From: JBBTYZ01 sp038061595
Lineage (GTDB): Bacteria > Patescibacteriota > Minisyncoccia > UBA6257 > GWB1-50-10
Reading direction: 5' to 3'
Assembly: GCA_038061595.1 (NCBI GenBank)
Contig: JBBTYZ010000037.1
Location: 1-17,261, forward strand
Length of the DNA stretch: 17,261 bases
Below, piece after piece: positions 11,935-17,261 of the stretch. Position 1 is the first letter of the stretch, and each line of letters opens with the position of its first letter. The notes under the pieces are model-generated. The model saw only the letters and a list, made by a program, of their open reading frames with translations. It did no database searches and was not told where the DNA came from. The position numbers and the translations under genes were made by a program.

Positions 11935-13077
11935 ATGGACAATATTGAGAAGCTCTTAAAACGTGGAGTTGACGAAATAATAGTTGAGGACCACCTCAAG
12001 AAAGAGCTTGAGTCTGGTAGAAAGTTGCGCGTAAAACTAGGCATTGACCCAACAAGCCCTGATTTACACTTAGGGCATACTGTCGTGCTCCGTAAGTTGA
12101 AACAATTCCAAGAATTGGGGCACAAAATCGTTTTGATAATCGGAGACTTCACGGGCCAAATCGGTGACCCGTCTGGAAGATCTGAATCTCGCGTTCCGCT
12201 TTCGGAAAATGAGATTAAGGGGCACATGAAAGATTATCTTGATCAGGCAGGCAAGGTGATTGATGTTAAAAAAACAGAAGTGAGATATAACAGCGAATGG
12301 CACGAGAAAGACGGATTAAAAAAGATGCTTGAATTAATGAGAAGTGCAACGGTCCAACAGATATTGAAACGCGAAGATTTCCAAAAAAGATTATCAGAAG
12401 ACGCAGAAATATCCCTTCTAGAAACTGTTTATCCCCTGCTCCAAGGTTACGATTCGGTTGCAATAAAAGCTGACATTGAACTTGGCGGTACTGATCAGAA
12501 ATTTAATCTATTGGTGGGGCGACGCGTGCAAAGACATTTCGGAATGGCGGAGCAGGACATTATGACCGTTCCATTGATTGAGGGCACAGACGGCGTTAAA
12601 AAAATGAGCAAGAGTTATGGAAATTATATTGGCCTGAATGACGAACCAAATGATATGTTCGGAAAAATAATGGCTATACCCGATGTTTTGATTGAAAAAT
12701 ATTTCACTTATTTAACTGATATAGATCAGCCGAAAGATTTGGGTCCTTATGAATCAAAAATGCTTTTAGCCGAGACGATTGTAGAAATGTATCATCTGAA
12801 AAAATCCAAAAAAGCGAAGGAAGAATTTATTAATGCTTTTTCTAAAAATGAGATTCCTGCAAACATACCGGAGTTGAAAGTTAAAAATAAAGAGATAAAT
12901 ATAATAGATCTTTTGATTCAAAGCGGCGTAGAAAGCAGGAGCGAAGCGCGTCGGCTGGTGGAACAGGGGGCGATAGAAATCGGCGGGGAAATCAAAAGAG
13001 ACTACAAGGAGGATTTGATTCTAGCCGGCGGAGAAATTTTGAAGAGGGGCAAAAGAAATTTCTTCAGGATATCATAA
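11935..13077 (+). CDS. tyrS: tyrosyl-tRNA synthetase
   Basis: A 380-residue class I aminoacyl-tRNA synthetase that charges tRNA-Tyr. The ATP-binding HIGH-type motif is HLGH in LGIDPTSPDLHLGHTV (about residues 35-50); the KMSKS motif is KKMSKSYGNYIG (about 222-233). The tyrosine pocket region includes QGYDSVAIKADIELGGTDQK (about 165-184). A C-terminal S4 RNA-binding domain lies at about 312-380 (SGVESRSEARRLVEQGAIEI). The ATG at 11935 is preferred to an upstream TTG at 11908 because it is 7 nt from a TATAAT and matches the family start. A strong bidirectional terminator follows the stop. Confidence 0.96.
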   Translation: MDNIEKLLKRGVDEIIVEDHLKKELESGRKLRVKLGIDPTSPDLHLGHTVVLRKLKQFQELGHKIVLIIGDFTGQIGDPSGRSESRVPLSENEIKGHMKDYLDQAGKVIDVKKTEVRYNSEWHEKDGLKKMLELMRSATVQQILKREDFQKRLSEDAEISLLETVYPLLQGYDSVAIKADIELGGTDQKFNLLVGRRVQRHFGMAEQDIMTVPLIEGTDGVKKMSKSYGNYIGLNDEPNDMFGKIMAIPDVLIEKYFTYLTDIDQPKDLGPYESKMLLAETIVEMYHLKKSKKAKEEFINAFSKNEIPANIPELKVKNKEINIIDLLIQSGVESRSEARRLVEQGAIEIGGEIKRDYKEDLILAGGEILKRGKRNFFRIS

Positions 13078-13079
13078 AT

Positions 13080-13106
13080 AAAAAACAGCCGAACCGGCTG
13101 TTTTTT
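13080..13106. terminator. bidirectional intrinsic terminator
   Basis: ACAGCCG-AAC-CGGCTGT with A-run and T-run on both sides. It ends tyrS on the plus strand and the infB-to-tRNA-Gly unit on the minus strand. Confidence 0.9.
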
Positions 13107-13112
13107 ATCTTG

Positions 13113-13183
13113 TGCGGGTAGGCGGAATCGAACCGCCGTCTCGTCCTTGGCAAGGACGCATTCTGCCACTAAACCATACCCGC
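13113..13183 (-). tRNA. tRNA-Gly (GCC)
   Basis: Acceptor GCGGGTA/TACCCGC, D-arm TGGTTTAGTGGCA, anticodon stem CGTCC-TTGCCAA-GGACG with anticodon GCC, T-arm GGCGG-TTCGATT-CCGCC, discriminator A; CCA is not encoded. The first 15 nt also encode the last codons and stop (TAG) of the GIY-YIG gene. Last gene of the minus-strand unit. Confidence 0.95.
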
Positions 13184-13441
13184 AAATCCCTTTATTTCTC
13201 CATCTTTAACTATCTGTTCTATAATTCTTCTATTCTTCAATCTTTTGAGGTTTTTTTCAACCCTTCTAGCATCGTGCAATAACAAAAATTCTTTTTCGAA
13301 AACAAGCTTAAGGGGTCTAATCCCAACGAGCGATTTGGTTTTTCCTGAATTATGTTCATCTAAACGTCGGTTCAAATCATTAGTACTCCCAATATAATAC
13401 CTTCCATTTTTCTCACTTTGTAAAATATATACACAATTCAT
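13169..13441 (-). CDS. GIY-YIG nuclease domain protein lodged at tRNA-Gly
   Basis: A 90-residue single-domain GIY-YIG protein of the small UvrC-N-like type. Motifs: VYIL (residues 4-7) and YYIGSTNDLNRRLDEHN (15-31), with the catalytic-type Arg25/26, and a conserved Glu in DARRVEKNLK (about 58-67). The motif set looks intact. Its ATG lies 2 nt beyond the point where a partial tRNA-Gly copy (13498-13445) stops matching, and its stop codon is inside the intact tRNA-Gly. The gene is thus bounded on both sides by tRNA-Gly sequence, as expected for an endonuclease-bearing element that inserted into the tRNA gene and restored a full copy. GIY-YIG domains are known in homing endonucleases; mobility here is inference. 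Confidence 0.88.
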   Translation of the reverse strand: MNCVYILQSEKNGRYYIGSTNDLNRRLDEHNSGKTKSLVGIRPLKLVFEKEFLLLHDARRVEKNLKRLKNRRIIEQIVKDGEIKGFAGMV

Positions 13442-13444
13442 ATA

Positions 13445-13498
13445 AACCGCGTCTCCCCGATGGCCATCGGGGCATTTCTGCCACTAAACCATACCCGC
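13445..13498 (-). pseudogene. partial tRNA-Gly copy, broken in the T-arm
   Basis: The first 23 nt (GCGGGTATGGTTTAGTGGCA and three more) are identical to the intact tRNA-Gly 315 bp downstream. The anticodon arm is replaced by a perfect palindrome CCCCGATGG-CCATCGGGG that still shows GCC at its centre, followed by AGAC and GCGGTT, then similarity ends. No T-loop or 3' acceptor strand, so it cannot be a tRNA. Confidence 0.85.
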
Positions 13499-13512
13499 TT
13501 TAATTCGTATTC

Positions 13513-13704
13513 TTATCTAGGACTTGGGGGCGGACCCGTCGGCCCCTCAATTCTCATCGGCGCGTCGCCCGGACCTTTAAAATTTGATTGCGCCGGCTCC
13601 GGTATTTTATAAACATCTCCTGGCGTAACAAGAGAGGCTAAAAAATAAACGCCGACGAGCGCAATCAATATCCCTAATAAAATTAATATAAATTTACTTC
13701 TCAT
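13513..13704 (-). CDS. small single-TM protein, unknown
   Basis: A 63-residue protein: basic start MRSKF, one TM helix at about residues 5-27, then a proline/glycine-rich outside tail (GDAPMRIEGPTGPPPSPR). The ATG lies only 4 nt after the encoded CCA of tRNA-Leu, so processing of the tRNA 3' end would leave a near-leaderless mRNA. Family not recognised. It is probably real because the frame fills the space between tRNA-Leu and the tRNA-Gly remnant and has a clear TM segment, but small size limits certainty. Confidence 0.55.
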   Translation of the reverse strand: MRSKFILILLGILIALVGVYFLASLVTPGDVYKIPEPAQSNFKGPGDAPMRIEGPTGPPPSPR

Positions 13705-13708
13705 ATGT

Positions 13709-13795
13709 TGGTGCCCGGGGCCGGAGTCGAACCGGCACGCCCTTGCGAGCGGCAGATCTTAAGTCTGCTGCGTCTGCCAATTCCGCCACCCGGGC
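13709..13795 (-). tRNA. tRNA-Leu (TAA)
   Basis: Acceptor GCCCGGG/CCCGGGC, long variable arm typical of leucine tRNA, anticodon stem GCAGA-CTTAAGA-TCTGC with anticodon TAA, T-arm CCGG-TTCGACT-CCGG, discriminator A and an encoded CCA. Confidence 0.95.
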
Positions 13796-13807
13796 ATGTA
13801 ATAGATT

Positions 13808-14155
13808 CTATTTTGCCATCTGTAAAATGACAAGGGAAACGACTCCAAAAATGACACCCACCGACCTTAGGGGCGATAATGTTTCGCCAAACATAACCAT
13901 TCCGATAAATATGGACACAAGAATGACCAAAATGCTCCAAATAATCGTAGTGACCACGAGACCTTCTCGAAGGAGAGTCGGTAAGTAGAAAATATTCCCC
14001 GCCCCGTAACTCAAAATAGCAAGGAAATAAAAAAGGTGCTTTTGTTGCAACGACCAGGATTTACCGAGAAAATCTCCCAAAGCGACAAAAAGAACTCCTA
14101 TCAGCATTAGAACGATCATCGGCACTTTTTGGAATATAGCTAACAAAGCATTCAT
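13808..14155 (-). CDS. SMR/EamA-like four-helix membrane protein
   Basis: A 115-residue protein with four predicted membrane helices (about residues 10-28, 38-57, 65-87 and 92-112), the size and layout of small multidrug resistance transporters. The loop-to-helix motif MFGETLSPLRSVGVIFGVVSLVIL matches the last helix pair of SMR/EamA proteins. In my hand alignment the membrane glutamate of helix 1 that couples protons in EmrE is not present at the expected place (VALGDFLGKS; an Asp lies a few residues later), so drug efflux should not be assumed. It starts 9 nt after tRNA-Cys and ends 12 nt before tRNA-Leu, so it is probably cut out of a tRNA-mRNA precursor. Confidence 0.75.
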   Translation of the reverse strand: MNALLAIFQKVPMIVLMLIGVLFVALGDFLGKSWSLQQKHLFYFLAILSYGAGNIFYLPTLLREGLVVTTIIWSILVILVSIFIGMVMFGETLSPLRSVGVIFGVVSLVILQMAK

Positions 14156-14164
14156 AATTCCACG

Positions 14165-14236
14165 AGGCCGCGGTGGGAATCGAACCCACGTGTAAGGGTT
14201 TTGCAGACCCTCGCCTTACCACTTGGCTACGCGGCC
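14165..14236 (-). tRNA. tRNA-Cys (GCA)
   Basis: Acceptor GGCCGCG/CGCGGCC, anticodon stem AGGGT-CTGCAAA-ACCCT with anticodon GCA, T-arm GTGGG-TTCGATT-CCCAC, discriminator T (U73, the identity base of cysteine tRNA). CCA not encoded. It lies 17 nt after rbfA. Confidence 0.95.
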
Positions 14237-14253
14237 ATATATGGCCCATCTCA

Positions 14254-14553
14254 TTATTTTACACTTTCCGGTTCCTGTATTTGGAACCTTAGGGTCGGCA
14301 TTGGCCTAATGTTCATTTTCTTTAATAGCAGATGTTGGAGCAATCTCCGTTTCTCCTCTAACTTAGCAAAAACCATCGGGCCACGTTCGTGAGGAATAAT
14401 ACCCAAAATCACGACGGCTTGCAACAAATCTTCGGCCACATGAACGCTGGTTATGGTAACAAACGCGCCTTCAAAATCCAGCTCTCTTATTAAGAGTTTG
14501 CTTAATTCTTTCTGTACGAGATCGCTGATTTTAAGATTCCTGTACGGCCGCAT
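14254..14553 (-). CDS. rbfA: ribosome-binding factor A
   Basis: A 99-residue KH-fold protein that helps 30S subunit maturation near the 5' end of 16S rRNA. MRPYRNLKISDLVQKELSKL matches the N-terminal RbfA helix (R..R.....I..E.S.LL), followed by VTITSVHVAEDLLQAVVILG (the 'T...V.VS.DL..A.V' strand) and a helix that should carry the KH-type core. It is shorter than E. coli RbfA (133). The ATG follows the infB stop with no spacer (TAA-ATG), and infB-rbfA is a widely conserved order, which supports the call. Confidence 0.88.
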   Translation of the reverse strand: MRPYRNLKISDLVQKELSKLLIRELDFEGAFVTITSVHVAEDLLQAVVILGIIPHERGPMVFAKLEEKRRLLQHLLLKKMNIRPMPTLRFQIQEPESVK

Positions 14554-15981
14554 TTAAAATAATAATTTTGCACCGGGTTTTATTTCCACGGTCGTCTCCA
14601 CCGAAAGGCCCACCTCGCCTGATTCGGCTTGTGAAACATCTTGTTTCCCCGCCTGCAAATTTAAGATTTTCCCCTCGCCTACCACGGCATCATCCACCGA
14701 AACCCGAAATTTTTCCTGATTTTTTATAGGGCCTTTAATTATTTTACCACCAACAACTTGTTTTTTGCCCTTTAGTTTCCCGAACGCCGCCAATATTTCC
14801 AAAACCTTGTCTTCCTTGTTTATGATTTCCAACATGTCTTTTTCTAGTTCTTTCTCTAAATCGTAGACAATATCGGAAAGAATCATTCTTATGTTTTTCG
14901 CCTGTGCCAAATTCAACGCAGCCTTATCAGCCTTAACTTTAAAACCGACAATTATAGAATTCGTAGTTATTGCGAGCTTAATATTGTTTTCGTTTATGTC
15001 TCCGATTCCTTTATCAATAATCGAGATCTCCTTACTTAGATTTCCGACAACATGCTCTAGCGCATCCAGAGTCCCACCTTCGTTGGCTTTAAGGATAACA
15101 TTCACTAATTTTTTTCCCGTGCGCTCCCTCACATCATTAGACGTGCGAAATTTCGCTACAATTTCCTCAATATCACCCTGGTTCACAGAAAATTTTTCGC
15201 CTACCTCGGGCGCATTTTCAAACCCCAAAATCATTGCCGGAGCACTCGGCTCAATTTCTTCAACTTCAACTCCTATAAAATTCTTGAGTGATTTTATTTT
15301 ACCGCTTGCGCTAGGCGTGAAGACAATCTCTCCTTTTTTCAAAATTCCGTTTTTCACTATTCCGCCCACCACAATTCCCTTGCGCGAATCTACTTGAACG
15401 GTAAGAATTATGCCGCTTGCGGGTGCGTCTTTAGAGAATTTTTGGTCTTGGACTTCTGCAGAAAGAAGTATTAAATCCAACAAATCCTGCACCCCTTCGC
15501 CGGTTTTCGCAGATATAGCCTGAAAAGAAACATTTCCGCCCGAGCCCTCAAGATAGATGCCCGCTTGGCCTAATTCGCTTTTAACTTTTTCAATATTAAC
15601 TCCCGGTTTATCGATCTTATTCAAAGCAACTATAAACGGGGTCTTTGATTCCTCAATATGTTTCAACGCGTCTTTCGTTTGAGGTTTTACGCCTTCATCA
15701 GCCGCTATAACAAGCACAGCAATATCGGCAACGCTCGCCCCTCTTGCTCTCATTTTTGAGAAAGCCTCATGACCCGGCGTGTCTAAAAAAGTTATTTTCT
15801 TGCCGTTATGTTCTATTTCATATGCACCAATGGATTGTGTAATACCGCCGGGTTCACGCAAAACCACATTGGTTTTCCGAATATAGTCCAAAAGCGCGGT
15901 CTTGCCGTGGTCAACATGTCCCATTACCACAACGATTGGGGAACGCACTATTTCATTTTGACTCTTTGTTTTCGGGGTCAT
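14554..15981 (-). CDS. infB: translation initiation factor IF-2, short form
   Basis: A 475-residue GTPase that brings initiator tRNA to the ribosome. GTPase motifs: GHVDHGKT (residues 21-28), GGITQSIGAYEI (switch 1), DTPGHE (G3), NKID (G4), SAK (G5). Domain II and the C-terminal domains follow (ILKKGEIVFTPSASGKIKSL, VNVILKANEGGTLDALEHVV, KPGAKLLF end). The start is taken at MTPKTKSQNEIVRSP, just before the G-domain; the frame continues upstream only because it runs antisense through tRNA-Ser and its repeats. With this start the protein lacks the long N-terminal region of E. coli (890 aa) or B. subtilis (716 aa) IF-2. First gene of the infB-rbfA-tRNA unit. No clear promoter match: an A/T-rich stretch precedes it. 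Confidence 0.95.
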   Translation of the reverse strand: MTPKTKSQNEIVRSPIVVVMGHVDHGKTALLDYIRKTNVVLREPGGITQSIGAYEIEHNGKKITFLDTPGHEAFSKMRARGASVADIAVLVIAADEGVKPQTKDALKHIEESKTPFIVALNKIDKPGVNIEKVKSELGQAGIYLEGSGGNVSFQAISAKTGEGVQDLLDLILLSAEVQDQKFSKDAPASGIILTVQVDSRKGIVVGGIVKNGILKKGEIVFTPSASGKIKSLKNFIGVEVEEIEPSAPAMILGFENAPEVGEKFSVNQGDIEEIVAKFRTSNDVRERTGKKLVNVILKANEGGTLDALEHVVGNLSKEISIIDKGIGDINENNIKLAITTNSIIVGFKVKADKAALNLAQAKNIRMILSDIVYDLEKELEKDMLEIINKEDKVLEILAAFGKLKGKKQVVGGKIIKGPIKNQEKFRVSVDDAVVGEGKILNLQAGKQDVSQAESGEVGLSVETTVEIKPGAKLLF

Positions 15982-16038
15982 ATTACGTGTTGTAAAGTTA
16001 CCAAAAAAATGATATAAAAACAAGGATTGTTTGTGAAA

Positions 16039-16152
16039 GGAGGCGTGGCTCGAATAGATGCCGCGTACAGAAAATATAGATACAAAAATGGAGGCGTGGC
16101 TCGAATAGATGCCGCGTACAGACAATGTAAATACGAAAATGGAGGCGTGGCT
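16039..16152 (+). repeat. 51-bp tandem repeat built on the tRNA-Ser 5' end
   Basis: GGAGGCGTGGCT occurs at 16039, 16090 and 16141 (the true tRNA start), exactly 51 bp apart. The first two copies continue CGAATAGATGCCGCGTACAG and then an A-rich tail and are nearly identical to each other; the third continues as the intact tRNA-Ser. This fills the spacer between infB and tRNA-Ser. Confidence 0.9.
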
Positions 16153-16227
16153 GAGTGGTTTAAAGCAGCATCCTGCTAAGATGTTAGGGGAGCAATCCTC
16201 TCGAAGGTTCGAATCCTTCCGCCTCCG
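16141..16227 (+). tRNA. tRNA-Ser (GCT)
   Basis: Acceptor GGAGGCG/CGCCTCC, anticodon stem GCATC-CTGCTAA-GATGT with anticodon GCT, long variable arm (AGGGGAGCAATCCTCT), T-arm GAAGG-TTCGAAT-CCTTC, discriminator G, as in serine tRNAs. CCA not encoded. Confidence 0.95.
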
Positions 16228-16394
16228 CAAATACAGATTTGAATACCTCGTGGTATTCCAAATTTGTATCTGGGAGCTGAAGATTCGAACGAAATGAGAA
16301 TCTTCCCTGTTTGTCCCTGCCTGCGGCATGCAGGCAAGAGCGGAGCGATTGGCAACAAACAGCAATCCCGCAGCAGCGGGGCTTCCGCCTCCGC
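16228..16394 (+). repeat. hairpin-rich cassette closing with a copy of the tRNA-Ser 3' end
   Basis: CTTCCGCCTCCGC from the tRNA-Ser 3' end (16216-16228) recurs at 16382-16394, 166 bp on. Between: an imperfect 17-bp hairpin (16231-16269), GATTCGAAC (16282-16290, an inverted T-loop sequence) inside GAAGATTC/GAATCTTC, CTGTTTGT/ACAAACAG enclosing GCCTGC-GGCAT-GCAGGC, and CCCGC-AGCA-GCGGG. No credible ORF. Confidence 0.6.
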
Positions 16395-16400
16395 GTGTAT

Positions 16401-16475
16401 GGCCCTGTCGTCTAGTCTGGCCTAGGACACAGGCTTTTCAAGCCTGGTACACGGGTTCGAATCCCGTCGGGGCTA
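16401..16475 (+). tRNA. tRNA-Glu (TTC)
   Basis: Acceptor GGCCCTG/CGGGGCT, with G-U pairs at position 1 and near the stem base. Anticodon stem CAGGC-TTTTCAA-GCCTG with anticodon TTC, T-arm ACGGG-TTCGAAT-CCCGT, discriminator A. CCA not encoded. A terminator hairpin follows at once. Confidence 0.93.
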
Positions 16476-16638
16476 CAATAAACAAAAAAACAGCGCTTGG
16501 CTGTTTTTTGTTTATTCTTGCAGGATTCGAACAAGAGTGGGGTCGGGAGAACATTTGGTCTCCCGTACCGGAAGTATTGAAACCGAAGGGTTTCAAAAAA
16601 TCCGCCCAAGGCGGATTTTGTTCGATTCCCTCGGGGCT
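16476..16638 (+). repeat. hairpin-rich cassette closing with a copy of the tRNA-Glu 3' end
   Basis: The tRNA-Glu 3' part GTTCGAATCCCGTCGGGGCT is followed 164-165 bp later by GTTCGATTCCCTCGGGGCT (16620-16638). Between: the 17-bp terminator hairpin, GGATTCGAACAA (16523-16534, the inverse of the closing TTGTTCGATTCC with one change), and hairpins GGGAGA...TCTCCC, GAAACC-GAAG-GGTTTC and AATCCGCC-CAA-GGCGGATT. Same plan as the cassette after tRNA-Ser. No credible ORF. Confidence 0.6.
16477..16516 (+). terminator. intrinsic terminator after tRNA-Glu
   Basis: Stem of about 17 bp (AATAAAC...ACAGC / GCTGTTTTTTGTTTATT) with loop GCTTG and a long T-run in the 3' arm. Confidence 0.8.
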
Positions 16639-16644
16639 CTGATG

Positions 16645-16650
16645 TACAAT
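16645..16650 (+). promoter_or_regulatory. extended -10 of the 155-residue membrane protein gene
   Basis: TG(A)TG-TACAAT, then TAATTT, then the ATG at 16657. Leaderless arrangement, directly after the tRNA-Glu 3' copy. Confidence 0.55.
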
Positions 16651-16656
16651 TAATTT

Positions 16657-17124
16657 ATGGATAAAACAGAAATAAACTGGCGTGCAGCAGAATACGAACA
16701 TGTTCGTAAAAGTGAGGCTTGGTATTTATTTATAATCGTAGCCTCTGTAACGCTCATAATATTTTCCTTATTTCAGAGGAATTTTTTCTTCGCAATATTT
16801 GTAGTTTTGGCATCATTAATGATAATTGCTTTCGGAAGAAGAAAACCACAAGTTTTTGATTTCAAGATTAATACGGAAGGGGTTGCAATAGGAAAAAAAA
16901 TTACATACCATTATGACCAACTCCAGGGTTTTTCTATAAGAAACCGCCCAGGAAGACTGGATGAATTGATAATAAGGAGAAAGACGCCGTTCAACCCTTT
17001 TGTAAGAATTCCACTTGATTCCAAGATTGCGTCTAAAGCGAGAGAACTATTGAAAGACAAATTACCCGAAACCGTACATGAAGATTCTCTGCTCGAACTC
17101 TTGGGGGAGTGGCTGGGTTTTTAG
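16657..17124 (+). CDS. two-TM protein with PH-like domain, unknown
   Basis: A 155-residue protein. A short soluble start is followed by two adjacent membrane helices (about residues 22-40 and 43-60), then a cytoplasmic beta-rich domain: QVFDFKINTEGVAIGKKITY, YDQLQGFSIRNRPGRLDELI, RRKTPFNPFVRIPL, and a C-terminal helix. This resembles small bacterial PH-domain membrane proteins (bPH type), judged from pattern only. The function is not known. It has its own leaderless promoter and is followed after 16 nt by tRNA-Arg. Confidence 0.75.
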   Translation: MDKTEINWRAAEYEHVRKSEAWYLFIIVASVTLIIFSLFQRNFFFAIFVVLASLMIIAFGRRKPQVFDFKINTEGVAIGKKITYHYDQLQGFSIRNRPGRLDELIIRRKTPFNPFVRIPLDSKIASKARELLKDKLPETVHEDSLLELLGEWLGF

Positions 17125-17140
17125 AGAGGAAGAAACATAA

Positions 17141-17215
17141 GCCCTCGTCGTTCAATGGATAGGACACTCCCCTGCGAAGGGAGAGATGCAGGTTCGATTC
17201 CTGCCGAGGGCACCA
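17141..17215 (+). tRNA. tRNA-Arg (GCG)
   Basis: Acceptor GCCCTCG/CGAGGGC, anticodon stem CTCCC-CTGCGAA-GGGAG with anticodon GCG, T-arm GCAGG-TTCGATT-CCTGC, discriminator A and encoded CCA. Use of GCG in place of the usual ACG (inosine) anticodon means CGN decoding here need not rely on A34 deamination. The remaining 46 bp to the window end hold only a CGCCTCGC-TTC-GCTCGGCG imperfect palindrome. Confidence 0.93.
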
Positions 17216-17261
17216 GACAGGAAAAGTCAAAGAGTTTTGGTTCGCCTCGCTTCGCTCGGCG

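Noticed and set aside
13709..14249. ORFs antisense or overlapping tRNA-Leu and tRNA-Cys
   Set aside because: They overlap well-folded tRNA genes and have no support from motifs or expression signals.
15982..16365. N-terminal extension of infB to 603 residues
   Set aside because: It is antisense to tRNA-Ser and the 51-bp repeats, low in complexity, and unlike IF-2; the start just before the G-domain is far better.
16231..16394. A second complete tRNA after tRNA-Ser
   Set aside because: Only a 13-nt 3' end is repeated; no acceptor partner, D-arm or anticodon arm can be folded.
16328..16701. ORFs across tRNA-Glu and its cassette on both strands
   Set aside because: They read through the tRNA gene, terminator and hairpins; composition is not protein-like and no start signals fit.

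Overview
The window looks like part of a Patescibacteria (CPR), probably Parcubacteria-type, genome. The grounds are a compact type IV pilus operon, a 475-residue IF-2 lacking the long N-terminal region, many small single-TM or secreted proteins of unknown function, tRNA genes packed among short ORFs, and mostly leaderless promoters (a -10 box 6-9 nt before the ATG, no Shine-Dalgarno). Assignment to a lineage is inference. The sequence is a scaffold: positions 5141-5240 are a run of 100 N.

Layout. 1-4285 (minus): type IV pilus operon pilM-pilN-pilO-(small PilP-like protein)-pilB, with pilB running off the left edge. 4452-5140 (plus): comF, cut by the gap. 5241-7997 (minus): two large secreted surface proteins, one truncated by the gap. 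8164-9925 (minus): two predicted lipoproteins with higher GC, Shine-Dalgarno sites and, for one, a perfect consensus promoter; a 142-bp MITE-like inverted-repeat element lies between them. 10092-11565 (plus): a membrane-anchored beta-rich protein, clpP and a small unknown protein. 11605-11778 (minus): a 57-residue hydrophilic protein. 11935-13077 (plus): tyrS. 15981-13113 (minus): one apparent transcription unit infB-rbfA-tRNA-Cys-SMR-like protein-tRNA-Leu-small TM protein-tRNA-Gly remnant-GIY-YIG nuclease-tRNA-Gly. 16039-17215 (plus): tandem copies of a tRNA-Ser 5' end, tRNA-Ser, tRNA-Glu, a membrane/PH-like protein and tRNA-Arg.

The outstanding signal is a family of four short cassettes (106-178 bp) placed at the start codons of pilM, both large secreted protein genes and clpP. 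Each has perfect terminal inverted repeats with the core TCCCGTTAGA...TCTAACGGGA, each is flanked on both sides by TGAA, and in each the last A of the repeat joins TGAA to form the ATG start codon of the gene. Each sits just downstream of a -10 box. Deleting any one in silico gives an in-frame leaderless gene, so the cassettes look like start-codon-targeted insertions that supply a new start codon and a structured 5' leader. Two of the four are open from end to end as leader peptides (starting MNPVR or MLNPVR, ending LTG) whose TGA stop overlaps the gene's ATG. I know of no published description.

A second theme is tRNA-associated mobile or remnant sequence. A GIY-YIG nuclease gene lies exactly between a broken and an intact tRNA-Gly. 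tRNA-Ser and tRNA-Glu are each followed, about 165 bp on, by a copy of their own 3' end closing a hairpin-rich cassette of the same design.
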